This document shows, in pieces, positions 1 to 7,858 of a stretch of 64,000 nt of DNA (positions are counted from its first letter, which is position 1; every line of letters begins with the position of its first letter). The DNA lies in NCBI RefSeq assembly GCF_025145645.1, contig NZ_CP102252.1, positions 3,410,001-3,474,000 of the forward strand, in the 5' to 3' direction. Below the pieces are notes generated by a model. The model was not told where the DNA came from. It worked only from the letters and a program-made list of their open reading frames with translations, and did not search any database. The translations under genes and the position numbers were made by a program. The DNA is from Alistipes senegalensis JC50. Lineage in GTDB: Bacteria > Bacteroidota > Bacteroidia > Bacteroidales > Rikenellaceae.

Positions 1-1
1 C

Positions 2-466
2 TATCCCTGCGAGCGCATCTACCGCGACGCCCGCATCATGAACATCTACGAGGGCACCTCGCAGTTGCAGGTCGTGGCGGCGATCAACGCCGTGACGAAG
101 GGCACGTTCATGGAGCAGATCGAACGTTATGCCGCCGAGAGCTATTCGGAGGCGATGTGCCCCGTGGTCACGAAGCTCAAAGAGCTGACCGTGAAGTTCT
201 CGGAGATGCTGGCCCGCGTCGAGGCCGGGGACAAGGAGGTCTGCGGATTCAAGGATTTCCATGCCCGCCGCCTGGTGGAGACCGCCGGACACATCATCAT
301 CACCTACCTGCTGGCCCGTCAGGCCGGTCAGGCGGAGGAGTACGTCGCTTCGGCGCGCATCTTCTGCAAGCTCGCCGAGGCGAAGATCTCGGAGGCTTAT
401 ACCTACGTGATGAACTCCACGACGGAGGATATCGCGCTGTTCAAGGCCGTCGAGCAGGAGAACTGA
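2..466 (+). CDS. Acyl-CoA dehydrogenase, C-terminal part (5' end outside window)
   Basis: The reading frame is open from base 2, so the gene starts before the window. About 154 residues are visible. They contain the RIMNIYEGTSQLQ stretch typical of the C-terminal helical domain of acyl-CoA dehydrogenases, which oxidise acyl-CoA thioesters using FAD and pass electrons to electron-transfer flavoprotein. The remaining sequence is helical and resembles the C-terminal extension of the long-chain Bacteroidota enzymes. Substrate chain length cannot be judged from this part. It is followed by a terminator-like hairpin, so it is probably the last gene of its transcript. Confidence 0.85.
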   Translation, partial: YPCERIYRDARIMNIYEGTSQLQVVAAINAVTKGTFMEQIERYAAESYSEAMCPVVTKLKELTVKFSEMLARVEAGDKEVCGFKDFHARRLVETAGHIIITYLLARQAGQAEEYVASARIFCKLAEAKISEAYTYVMNSTTEDIALFKAVEQEN

Positions 467-491
467 CGACTGCGGATGCGAATCCGTTTAC

Positions 492-527
492 CGGGAGGGC
501 TTTTTTCGAAGGTCCTCCCGTTTTTTT
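492..527 (+). terminator. Rho-independent terminator after the acyl-CoA dehydrogenase
   Basis: CGGGAGG pairs with CCTCCCG seven bases each side of a 15-base loop and is followed by seven T residues. Confidence 0.6.
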
Positions 528-579
528 GCAGCGCGGTTTTTGCTATATTTACGGCTGTAAACCCTTAAACCGGAAAATT

Positions 580-1122
580 ATGATCAAGAAATTGCTGATG
601 GCGGCCGTCGTTCTGGCGATGGCCGTGCCCGCCGCGGCTCAGGGATCGCGCCGCAGCGAGATTTCCGTCTCCTACGGTTTCGCGCCCGTGACGGACTGGA
701 TCGACGCATACAGCGACCTGCTGACGGGCGCCGATACGGACCCCTCGGGATGGGGCGCCGTCACCGTGGGGTACAGCTTCCGGGTGATCGGCAGCCTGCG
801 CATCGGGGCACAGGTCGTCTATTCGTCGAACACGCAGGAGATCAAGGGCTCCGGTTCGGAGATCAAAAACCGTTACTGGACCGTGATGCCCAATGCGAAG
901 TGGAACTGGCTCAATCTGAAGATCGTGTCGTTCTATACGCGGGTCGGTGCGGGCGCTTCGTTCGCCAAGGCCAAGGTCGGGGGACAGAGCGACAAATCCA
1001 CGTTGTTCGCCTTCCAGGTGTCGCCCGTCGGCGTCGAGGTCGGGGGACGCATCGCGGCTTATGCCGAGGCGGGTATCGGCACCTCGGGCAGTCTGCTGGT
1101 CGGTGCGCGTTACCGCTTCTGA
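580..1122 (+). CDS. Small outer-membrane beta-barrel protein
   Basis: A 180-residue protein with an N-terminal signal peptide (MIKKLLMAAVVLAMAVPAAAQ) and alternating hydrophobic strands ending in an aromatic residue (GARYRF), the usual ending of an outer-membrane barrel. Size and strand pattern suggest an eight-stranded barrel. No ligand or function can be assigned. The start at 580 is chosen because it begins the signal peptide; longer upstream frames only add sequence that shadows the preceding gene. The gene stands alone between two terminators. Confidence 0.7.
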   Translation: MIKKLLMAAVVLAMAVPAAAQGSRRSEISVSYGFAPVTDWIDAYSDLLTGADTDPSGWGAVTVGYSFRVIGSLRIGAQVVYSSNTQEIKGSGSEIKNRYWTVMPNAKWNWLNLKIVSFYTRVGAGASFAKAKVGGQSDKSTLFAFQVSPVGVEVGGRIAAYAEAGIGTSGSLLVGARYRF

Positions 1123-1138
1123 TCGCCCCGAGGCATGA

Positions 1139-1171
1139 AAAAAGCCTGCATCCGACGGATGCAGGCTTTTT
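1139..1171. terminator. Bidirectional terminator between convergent genes
   Basis: A 15-bp perfect stem (arms 1139-1153 and 1157-1171) with a three-base loop. It has an A run on the left and a T run on the right, so it can terminate both the barrel gene and the convergent glutaminase gene. Confidence 0.85.
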
Positions 1172-1191
1172 CGTTGCGGTCAGGTCTTTGC

Positions 1192-2175
1192 CTATGCCTG
1201 CACCGGTTCTTTTTCGGCCATCACGCAGCGCGTCGTGCCGAAGAGATTGAGATTGAGGTGCCCGGCGATGAACGCCAGCGCCTTCTGGGCCTTCACCGAG
1301 TTGCCGGCCTCGTCCAGCGGGGGAGCGAACGCCGCTACGCCCATCACGCCCGGCACGACGCCCATGATGCCGCCGCCGACGCCCGTTTTGGCGGGGAGCC
1401 CCGTCGTGAAGAGCCAGTCGCCCGTGTGCTCGTAGAACCCCACGGTCGCCATCATCGAGGCGATCTTGGGTGTGAGCTCGGGTTTGAACACCTCTTTTTT
1501 GGTCACGGGGTTCACGCCGCTGTTGGCGATCGTTGCGGCCATCGTGGCCAGCTGTTTGGCTGTCACGCCGATCGAACATTGCCGCGTGTAGATGTCCAGC
1601 GCCATGTCGGGATCGTCGTAGATGCGGTTGTAATTCTTCAACAGCCACGCGATCGACTTGTTGTTGAAATTGGTCGCCGTTTCCGACTTGTAGAGTTCGT
1701 CGATCACTTCGACCTCCGACCCTGCGAGGTCGGCGATGAACGAGGCGATGGCTTTCCACTTGCCGTTGCTGTCGCCCACGGGTTTGACCATCGAGCAGGC
1801 CGAGATGGCTCCGGCGTTGACCAGCGGCGTCGAGGGATGGTCGTTTTCCAGCAGGATGGCCATGATCGAGTTGAAGGGCAGCCCCGTTGCGTCGGCGCCG
1901 ATCTTGTCGAGGACCTCCTGACCGCTGTACTGGTTCATGGCGAGGATCGCCGTCGGGACTTTCGACACCGATTCGATGCCGAATTTGTAGTCCACGTCGC
2001 CCACGGCCACCACGTCGCCGTCGGGCAGGCAGGCCGCGATGCCGAAGAGGTTCGACGGCACGTTGGCCAGATAGGGGATATAGTCGGCGTTCTTGCCGCC
2101 GGTTTCGTTCTTGCAGCGTTCGTAGGCCGTTCGAAGGGCCTCCTGAACTGCTTTTTTGTCGATTTTCTGAATCAT
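1192..2175 (-). CDS. glsA: Glutaminase A
   Basis: This 327-residue enzyme hydrolyses glutamine to glutamate and ammonia in the cytoplasm. It has the beta-lactamase-like glutaminase signature: the S-x-x-K motif S69-V-S-K72 inside FGIESVSKV, and N120 in the conserved NAGAI segment. Length matches the family (about 310-330). It lies 8 bp downstream of the glutamate/GABA-type antiporter gene on the same strand, so the two are probably one transcript. In E. coli and Lactobacillus the same pairing supports acid resistance by releasing ammonia inside the cell. No glutamate decarboxylase gene is present here. Confidence 0.93.
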   Translation of the reverse strand: MIQKIDKKAVQEALRTAYERCKNETGGKNADYIPYLANVPSNLFGIAACLPDGDVVAVGDVDYKFGIESVSKVPTAILAMNQYSGQEVLDKIGADATGLPFNSIMAILLENDHPSTPLVNAGAISACSMVKPVGDSNGKWKAIASFIADLAGSEVEVIDELYKSETATNFNNKSIAWLLKNYNRIYDDPDMALDIYTRQCSIGVTAKQLATMAATIANSGVNPVTKKEVFKPELTPKIASMMATVGFYEHTGDWLFTTGLPAKTGVGGGIMGVVPGVMGVAAFAPPLDEAGNSVKAQKALAFIAGHLNLNLFGTTRCVMAEKEPVQA

Positions 2176-2183
2176 GTCGTTCC

Positions 2184-3713
2184 TTATTTTGTCGATTGGT
2201 TATTGTTCGCCGCGGGCTGGTTCTGCGCCGGAGCCGCGGCTTTGGCCTGCACTTCCCAGTGGAAGGGGGCGAATTCGGCGGCGGCCTGCGGGTCTCTCCA
2301 CGACGGCTTGCGCAGGGCGTAGATCACGAACGGGGCGCCTACGACGACCACGCATCCGATGACGAGCACCGAGAACCAGACGGTGTTGCTGCCCGTTGCG
2401 ATCTGGCTGGGCGGCACGAAGCTCAGGACGAAGGCCAGCAATGCGCCGCAGAAGCCGAGACATCCGAGGAGCCACATCAGGCCGTTTTTCTTGCCCAGAC
2501 GGAACGGACGGGGCGTGTCCTTCATCTTGTACCGCAGGACGATGGCTGCCGAGAACATCAGCATGTACATGATGAGGTAGAGTAGCACGGTGAGCTGCGA
2601 GAGAATCTGGTAGAACGACTGCACCGAGGGCATCACGACGAACAGCAGCGCCAGCAGCGTCACGACGCATCCCTGGATCAGCAGGATGTTTTTCTGCACG
2701 CCGTTTTTGTTGGTTTTCTGGAAGAACGGGGGCAGGTAGCCGGCCTTGCCCACGGCGAAGATACCCTTCGAGGGGCCTGCCACCCAGGTCAGCACGCCGG
2801 CCAGCACGCCGAACATCAGGGCGATGGCGATGATCGGTCCGGCCCACGAGATGTGGAGGTAGTGGAAATAGTTGTCGAATCCGACCAGCAGCGACTGCGT
2901 GAGGCTGATGTCCTTGGCTGGGATGATGAATCCCAGCGAGAAGGTGCCCAGCACGAAGATGCAGACCGTGACGAGCGAACCGATGATGATGGCCTTGGGG
3001 TAGTTGCGCGACGGATTCTTTACGTCCATGACGTGTATGCCCATCATCTCCATACCCGCATAGAAGAGGAAGATGCTGCTGGCCAGCACGAGGTTGTTGA
3101 ATTTCGACAGGTCGGGGAAGAAGCCCTGCGACATGTCCATATGGTTATGCCCGCCGGTCGAGATGTAGATGATGCCGAGGACGATCAGCAGTCCTGCGGG
3201 AATGATCGTGCCGATCATACCGCCCCATTTGCTGATCTTTCCGACCCATCCGAGGCCCTTGAGCGCGATGAACGTGGCGAGCCAGTAGATGGCCAGCACC
3301 ATGCAGAGCGTGAAGACCTTGTTCGAGGCCAGCACCGCGTCGTGCACGTCGTTCATGCCGATGAAGGCGATCGACACGGCTCCGAAGGTCAGCACCGTGG
3401 GGTACCAGATCGTCGATTCGATCCATTGGAGCCAGATGGCCAGGAATCCCGTGCGGGCTCCGTAAGCCTCGCCGACCCAGCGGAAGACGCCGCCCTGTTT
3501 GTCGGAGAACATCGCGGCCAGCTCTGCGGCGACCATGGCCGTCGGGATGAGGAACACGATTGCAGCGAACAGGTAGTAGAACGCCGACGAAAGTCCGTAG
3601 ACCGCCTCGGCAGGCAGTCCGCGCAGACTCACTACGGCCGTCACGTTCATAATCGCAAGTGTCATGACACTCAGTTTGAACCCTGTGCTTGTGGTAGTTT
3701 TTTTTACATCCAT
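2184..3713 (-). CDS. gadC: Glutamate/GABA-type amino acid antiporter (GadC family)
   Basis: A 509-residue inner-membrane APC-superfamily transporter with about 12 hydrophobic segments, resembling GadC in length and in the FKLSVMTLAIMNVTAVVSLRGLP opening region. GadC proteins swap external glutamate (or glutamine) for internal GABA or products, using up protons. The start at 3713 (MDVKKTTTS) is preferred to an in-frame codon 14 residues upstream because the family begins just before the first membrane helix. It is first in a two-gene operon with glsA. Which amino acid it exchanges is inferred from the neighbour. Confidence 0.88.
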   Translation of the reverse strand: MDVKKTTTSTGFKLSVMTLAIMNVTAVVSLRGLPAEAVYGLSSAFYYLFAAIVFLIPTAMVAAELAAMFSDKQGGVFRWVGEAYGARTGFLAIWLQWIESTIWYPTVLTFGAVSIAFIGMNDVHDAVLASNKVFTLCMVLAIYWLATFIALKGLGWVGKISKWGGMIGTIIPAGLLIVLGIIYISTGGHNHMDMSQGFFPDLSKFNNLVLASSIFLFYAGMEMMGIHVMDVKNPSRNYPKAIIIGSLVTVCIFVLGTFSLGFIIPAKDISLTQSLLVGFDNYFHYLHISWAGPIIAIALMFGVLAGVLTWVAGPSKGIFAVGKAGYLPPFFQKTNKNGVQKNILLIQGCVVTLLALLFVVMPSVQSFYQILSQLTVLLYLIMYMLMFSAAIVLRYKMKDTPRPFRLGKKNGLMWLLGCLGFCGALLAFVLSFVPPSQIATGSNTVWFSVLVIGCVVVVGAPFVIYALRKPSWRDPQAAAEFAPFHWEVQAKAAAPAQNQPAANNNQSTK

Positions 3714-3823
3714 AGTGAATAAATTTGGTTTTTTTGACGCTGCGGAGTGTTGCAACTACCGTGCAAAACCGCCGGACGGCGGGGTTCGGGGCTTTCGGTT
3801 GCACGATTGTCGCCCGAAATGCG

Positions 3824-3831
3824 TATATTTG
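3824..3831 (+). promoter_or_regulatory. Bacteroidota -7 box upstream of the thioredoxin-fold lipoprotein gene
   Basis: TATATTTG fits the TAnnTTTG -7 consensus and lies 24 bp before the start at 3855. A TTG at 3799-3801 is at roughly the -33 distance. Confidence 0.55.
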
Positions 3832-3854
3832 CATGTAAAATCGTATTTCAGCCT

Positions 3855-4784
3855 ATGCGACGCATTCTGATCTCTCTTCTGGCCCTCCTGTGCATGGCCT
3901 CGTGCGGCCGCCGCCGGAACGCTCCCGCGCAGGAGGCCGCGGCGGACTCCCGTCCGCGGGTCTTCCTGCCCGCCATCGCTCCGTCGAGCCTTTCGCCCGA
4001 CGAGCGGCGCGACTACCTGCGCGTGCACTACTGGGACCGCTTCGACTTCACCGATACGCTCTTCACCGTCCGGGCCGACACGCTGCAAATGGTCGAGGCT
4101 TATGCCCGCTACATTGCGCTGATCTCCGACCGTCCGACCGACGGTTCGCCGATCGACTCGCTGATGCGCCGCGCCTCCTCCTCGCGCAAGATGCTCGACT
4201 ACTTCTCGATGCTCGCCGAGCAGGTGCTCCACGACCCCAATTCGCCGCTGCGCAACGACGAGTTCTACATCCCCGTGTTGCAGGCGCAGCTGCGGAGCCC
4301 GTGGTACGACGAATACGAACGCATCGCCCCGCAGTACGATCTGGAGATGGCCATGCAGAACCGGCTGGGGCATCGGGCCAACGATTTCCGCTATACGCTC
4401 GCCTCGGGCGCCTCGGGAAACCTCTACGGGCTGCATGCCGAATACGTCCTGCTGTTCATCAACAACCCCGGCTGTCCGATGTGCCGCGAGATCCGCGAGG
4501 CGATCACCTCGTCGCCGATGCTCTCGGAGATGATCGAGCGCGGGCGGCTGAAAGTGCTGGCGATCTATCCCGACGAGGATCTCACGGAGTGGCGCGACTA
4601 CCGCGACCACATCCCTGCGTCGTGGATCAACGCCTATGACAAGGGGTGTGTCATCCGCGAGAAGAGCCTCTACGACCTCCACGCCATTCCGGCGATGTAT
4701 CTGCTCGACAGCCGCAAGCGCGTGCTGGTGAAGGACTCGACCGACGTGGCGCAGATCGAGGAGGTGATCGACCGCCTCGCCTGA
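3855..4784 (+). CDS. Lipoprotein with thioredoxin-like domain (DUF5106-like)
   Basis: A 309-residue lipoprotein: signal peptide then LCMASC lipobox near residue 17. The N-terminal half is helical and resembles DUF5106, a domain that precedes thioredoxin folds in Bacteroidota. The C-terminal half has the redox motif C207-P-M-C210 in the segment [14 protein letters not shown], and later IPAMYLLD, the cis-proline region of thioredoxin-like proteins. It is probably a periplasm-facing thiol-disulfide protein anchored in a membrane. The start at 3855 begins the signal peptide and sits just after a good -7 box. Its partner is unknown. Confidence 0.75.
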   Translation: MRRILISLLALLCMASCGRRRNAPAQEAAADSRPRVFLPAIAPSSLSPDERRDYLRVHYWDRFDFTDTLFTVRADTLQMVEAYARYIALISDRPTDGSPIDSLMRRASSSRKMLDYFSMLAEQVLHDPNSPLRNDEFYIPVLQAQLRSPWYDEYERIAPQYDLEMAMQNRLGHRANDFRYTLASGASGNLYGLHAEYVLLFINNPGCPMCREIREAITSSPMLSEMIERGRLKVLAIYPDEDLTEWRDYRDHIPASWINAYDKGCVIREKSLYDLHAIPAMYLLDSRKRVLVKDSTDVAQIEEVIDRLA

Positions 4785-4914
4785 GAGGCGTGTTTTAGAG
4801 GCGGAGGTGGGTTCATGCGCTCTTTATCCGGTTCTGCGCCGCGGCTATAAGCGCAGCCTATCCCGCCATCAGAAAAGACGATCGGAAATCCATACGGATT
4901 CCGGACGGATTTGC

Positions 4915-4922
4915 TATCTTTG
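4915..4922 (+). promoter_or_regulatory. -7 box of the rubrerythrin gene
   Basis: TATCTTTG, an exact TAnnTTTG match, 46 bp before the rubrerythrin start. No clear -33 TTTG is visible. Confidence 0.6.
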
Positions 4923-4968
4923 CGTCACAAACAGAACACAATCACACACACTAAACATTCAGCGTATT

Positions 4969-5523
4969 ATGGCAAAGAAATGGCGTTGTACCGTTTGCGG
5001 GTACATCCACGAAGGTCCCGAGGCACCCGATCAGTGCCCGATGTGCAAGGTAGGCAAGGAAAAATTCGTCGAACTGGTAGAGGCTGAGGGCGACCTCGAT
5101 TTCGTGACGGTTCACAAGATCGGCGACGGCAAGGGTGCCAGCCCCGAACTGTGGGAGGGTCTCCAGAATCACTTCATGGGCGAGTGCACCGAGGTGGGCA
5201 TGTACCTGGCGATGAGCCGTCAGGCCGACCGCGAGGGTTATCCCGAGATCGCCGAGGCTTACAAGCGTTACGCCTGGGAGGAGGCCGAGCACGCCTCGAA
5301 GTTCGCTGAGCTGATCGGCGAGGTCGTTTGGGACACCAAGACCAACCTCGAAAAACGCATGAACGCCGAGTGCGGCGCCTGCGAGGACAAGATGCGTCTG
5401 GCCCGTCTGGCCAAGGAGCAGAACCTCGATGCCGTGCACGACACCGTGCACGAGATGGCCAAGGACGAAGCCCGTCACGGCAAGGGTTTCGAGGGGCTCT
5501 ACAAGCGTTACTTCGGCAAATAA
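4969..5523 (+). CDS. rbr: Reverse rubrerythrin (N-terminal rubredoxin, C-terminal diiron domain)
   Basis: A 184-residue cytoplasmic protein that reduces hydrogen peroxide in anaerobes. The rubredoxin iron-binding cysteines C7-x2-C10 and C23-x2-C26 come first, followed by a ferritin-like four-helix domain with E-x2-H type ligands (EEAEHASKF and DEARHGKGF). This domain order is the reverse of classical rubrerythrin. The start is fixed by the conserved [12 protein letters not shown] beginning; upstream in-frame codons give no recognisable sequence. It stands alone with its own promoter and terminator, as expected for an oxidative-stress gene. Confidence 0.93.
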   Translation: MAKKWRCTVCGYIHEGPEAPDQCPMCKVGKEKFVELVEAEGDLDFVTVHKIGDGKGASPELWEGLQNHFMGECTEVGMYLAMSRQADREGYPEIAEAYKRYAWEEAEHASKFAELIGEVVWDTKTNLEKRMNAECGACEDKMRLARLAKEQNLDAVHDTVHEMAKDEARHGKGFEGLYKRYFGK

Positions 5524-5546
5524 TTTCCCGATTGCGGAATATACCG

Positions 5547-5578
5547 GAACGGACCTCTTCGCGAGGTCCGTTCTTTTT
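5547..5578 (+). terminator. Terminator of the rubrerythrin gene
   Basis: Perfect 11-bp stem GAACGGACCTC / GAGGTCCGTTC with a five-base loop, followed by five T residues. Confidence 0.88.
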
Positions 5579-5651
5579 CCGGTCCGGACCGGAAAAAGTC
5601 TGTGTTTTTTTATATCTTCGCTGCGGCTACACAACAAAACCGATTGAATCT

Positions 5652-6386
5652 ATGAAGAAGATTTTTCTGCCGCTGCTGCTGGCGGCAGTCGTCGGGGGCG
5701 CTCCCTCCTGCTCCGACGATGATGGGGTCCCCGGCGATCCCGAAGGGACCGTTTCTCTCAATATGATGGATGAAAGCAACGGCAAAACCGTGTTGGACAA
5801 TTCGGGCATCTATATCGACAAGGCTCAGAATTTCGTGACGGGCGGGAACCGCGTGCTCTTTGCGTTCGGCAAGGTCGGCGGTCTGGGGGCCGTTGCGCCC
5901 AAATCGCTGGAGACCTCGACGACGATAGCCGCCGTCGAGGCGGGACATGGTTACGTGGCCGTGCGTCCGGGGACGCTGAGGTCGTTCCCCTCCGGAAAGA
6001 TGGCCATGCCCATCGGACGCCAGGATGTGAATTACCTGAAGATCTACGTGGTTTCGCCGCTTACGGCGGAGTCGAAGACCGTCGGTGCGGCGGTCCGATA
6101 TGTCACGGCCATGCCCGGGACCTACAAGTTGCCCGAGTACGGGAGCACGGCGTTGCGGATCGACCATTCCAACTACGACTATCTCGATCAGGAGGTGGCG
6201 TTGTCGCTGCCGGGCGGGGATGTCGAGTGCGATCTCATCGACAACGGCTACGACATCCGCTGCGAGCAGCGCGGCGGGAAGCTCTATATCCGGCTCGGAG
6301 GCTGGTTCGCCCGCCGGTTCGAACTTTATCTACGCAGCCGGGAGAGCTATACGATGGTCTACGTCGATGTGGATGTGCCGTTGTAA
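5652..6386 (+). CDS. Lipoprotein of the DUF5036 type
   Basis: A 244-residue secreted lipoprotein with a signal peptide and a lipobox-like GGAPSC at about residue 20. The segments GTVSLNMMDE, GHGYVAVR and FPSGK recall the DUF5036 family found in gut Bacteroides and Alistipes, which has no known function. The family match is from memory of these motifs. A TATCTTCG sequence at 5613-5620 may be its -7 box. It is monocistronic and ends at a strong terminator. Confidence 0.6.
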   Translation: MKKIFLPLLLAAVVGGAPSCSDDDGVPGDPEGTVSLNMMDESNGKTVLDNSGIYIDKAQNFVTGGNRVLFAFGKVGGLGAVAPKSLETSTTIAAVEAGHGYVAVRPGTLRSFPSGKMAMPIGRQDVNYLKIYVVSPLTAESKTVGAAVRYVTAMPGTYKLPEYGSTALRIDHSNYDYLDQEVALSLPGGDVECDLIDNGYDIRCEQRGGKLYIRLGGWFARRFELYLRSRESYTMVYVDVDVPL

Positions 6387-6404
6387 CGGGCCGTTCCGGA
6401 CTTG

Positions 6405-6440
6405 AAAAACGCCGGTGCATTGCGTTGCACCGGCGTTTTT
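6405..6440. terminator. Bidirectional terminator between convergent genes
   Basis: 15-bp stem AAAAACGCCGGTGCA / TGCACCGGCGTTTTT with a six-base loop; the right arm touches the stop of the convergent gene that ends at 6440. Confidence 0.85.
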
Positions 6441-6775
6441 CATTTGCTGCGGAATTCTTCGCGCAGCCGGAGGAAGAGGGTAACCTTTTCGGTGAGCCAT
6501 TCATAGCCTGTCTGCGCTGCGCGGGCCACCTCGTAAACGGTTTCCGCCTGCGAGCGGATGTGATCCACGGCATCCCGGATCGCCAGCAGGTAGATGACGA
6601 AGGCGAGGAGGGCGAAAAGTCCGCCCAGAATCAGCGCCGAAACGATGAACGAACCCGTCACGGACGAGAGCCATACGACCAGCGCCGTGAGCAGCAGCAG
6701 GACGGCGATGGCCGCCGTCATTGCGAAAAACAGAAGCGAGGCTATGAAACGGCCGCCGGAAGGTTTGTTTTCCAT
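6440..6775 (-). CDS. Small membrane protein with two transmembrane helices
   Basis: 111 residues with two hydrophobic helices (roughly residues 10-38 and 42-66) followed by an amphipathic charged tail. The layout resembles the phage-holin-superfamily/YqjE-like envelope proteins that commonly sit beside YtxH proteins. The gene lies 13 bp after the YtxH-like gene on the same strand, so the two are likely co-transcribed and may both act in envelope stress. No catalytic residues are evident. Confidence 0.55.
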   Translation of the reverse strand: MENKPSGGRFIASLLFFAMTAAIAVLLLLTALVVWLSSVTGSFIVSALILGGLFALLAFVIYLLAIRDAVDHIRSQAETVYEVARAAQTGYEWLTEKVTLFLRLREEFRSK

Positions 6776-6788
6776 CTTCGGGCGGCGT

Positions 6789-6998
6789 TTATTTTCCGTC
6801 GCACTTGCAGCGCGCCTCTTCGATTTCCTGTTCGACCTTGCCGAGTTTCTCCTTCACGCGGTCGATCTCGTCGTCGATCGAATCCTTGATCTTCTGACGC
6901 AGTTCGGGGCCCGACTGGGGCGTGAACAGCATGGTGAGGGCCGATCCGATGATCATACCGCCCACGAGCGATACGATGGCGATTCCTGTGTTTTTCAT
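6789..6998 (-). CDS. YtxH-like small membrane-anchored protein
   Basis: 69 residues: one N-terminal hydrophobic helix containing the glycine-rich GGMIIGSALTMLFTPQSG, then a charged coiled coil and a Cys-Lys-Cys tail. The G-x-G-x4-LFTP-x-SG-x2-LR pattern is characteristic of YtxH domains, general-stress proteins of unknown mechanism. The start at 6998 is used because the longer in-frame reading merely shadows the divergent gene. First gene of a two-gene unit. Confidence 0.75.
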   Translation of the reverse strand: MKNTGIAIVSLVGGMIIGSALTMLFTPQSGPELRQKIKDSIDDEIDRVKEKLGKVEQEIEEARCKCDGK

Positions 6999-7030
6999 AG
7001 TTGTGAGAGTTTTTGAATTCAGCAGGAAGT

Positions 7031-7062
7031 TTTGCAAAATTCGGGCCAAAGCCGTATCTTTG
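7031..7062 (+). promoter_or_regulatory. Consensus Bacteroidota promoter directly abutting the next start codon
   Basis: TTTG at 7031-7034, 20 bp spacer, TATCTTTG at 7055-7062. The ATG of the next gene is at 7068, close to where transcription should begin, which suggests a leaderless mRNA. Confidence 0.75.
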
Positions 7063-7067
7063 AGCAT

Positions 7068-7577
7068 ATGATCGCCGATCCCCTCATCTCCGTAGCTTTC
7101 AGCGGCCACCGCACCTACCGCGGCGATGCCGCCGGCGCTCTGCGCCGTACCCTGGAGGAGTTGTACGCGCGCGGTTTCCGGACCTTCCTGAGCGGTATGG
7201 CCGTGGGGTTCGACCTCGCGGCTGCCGAAGCGGTGCTGGAGCTGCGCGGCCGGAGACCCGATGTCCGGCTGGTCGCCGCGGTTCCCTTCCGGGGACAGGA
7301 GGCCCGCTTCCCGCAGGCCGACCGCGAACGCTTCGGGCGGGTGCTGGCCGCCGCCGATGCCGTCGAGGTGCTCTCTCCGGTCTATCACCGGGGGTGTTAC
7401 GCCGTCCGCAACGATTTTCTGGTCGATCACGCCCGGGTCCTGGTGGCGTGGTACGACGGTTCGCCCGGCGGCACGCGTTACACCGTCCGCCGCGCCCTCG
7501 GCCGCGGGCTGGAGATTCTGGACCTCCATCCGGCGGCTCCCGCGCTGCCGGCTCCCGCACCGACGCTCTTCGGATGA
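7068..7577 (+). CDS. SLOG-fold protein of the DUF1273/YspA type
   Basis: A 169-residue cytoplasmic protein with a Rossmann-like SLOG fold. Visible motifs are the N-terminal SGHR, the glycine-rich FLSGMAVGFDLAAAE and the C-terminal YDGSPGGTRYTVRRA. SLOG proteins bind nucleotides or nucleotide-derived signals; the precise ligand here is unknown. The start at 7068 is the only one that keeps the SGHR motif without reading through the promoter. The tail after residue 155 is proline/alanine-rich and may be disordered. Confidence 0.75.
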   Translation: MIADPLISVAFSGHRTYRGDAAGALRRTLEELYARGFRTFLSGMAVGFDLAAAEAVLELRGRRPDVRLVAAVPFRGQEARFPQADRERFGRVLAAADAVEVLSPVYHRGCYAVRNDFLVDHARVLVAWYDGSPGGTRYTVRRALGRGLEILDLHPAAPALPAPAPTLFG

Positions 7578-7587
7578 AAAAAGGCGG

Positions 7588-7607
7588 ACCCGACGGGTTC
7601 GGGTTTT
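7588..7607 (+). terminator. Short terminator after the SLOG gene
   Basis: Six-bp stem ACCCGA / TCGGGT with a five-base loop, then a run of T residues. Weak but well placed. Confidence 0.5.
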
Positions 7608-7858
7608 GTAGGGAAAGAGAAGCGCAGGAAAGAGTAAATATCTTGTTTACAGGTGTTTAATTCTCTGTTCTGCATCTGTTCCGAGCAATAAAAAAGCAGA
7701 ATCGGGCAGGTTTGACGGTGAGTTTTGTTACTTATCCGTTACCTGCCCGAAATGCTTTTGTTTGCATTAAGGCGTTTGTTTTCAGTTTGTTGCATCGGAT
7801 TTCCGCATAACAAATAACTTGACTTAACGTTTAACCCATCCACAAAGTTCAAGTTATT
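7608..7858. other. Intergenic region before the integrase, probable element end
   Basis: No gene is seen. It holds an inverted repeat, TCGGGCAGGT (7702-7711) and ACCTGCCCGA (7741-7750), in front of the integrase. Such a symmetric site beside int could be an integrase arm/core site or a terminator. A matching attachment repeat at the far end of the element could not be identified by eye. Confidence 0.4.

Noticed and set aside
1135..2322. Long plus-strand open frame opposite glsA
   Set aside because: It is rich in Arg, His and Gly with no domain. It is a reverse-strand shadow of the glutaminase gene in GC-rich DNA.
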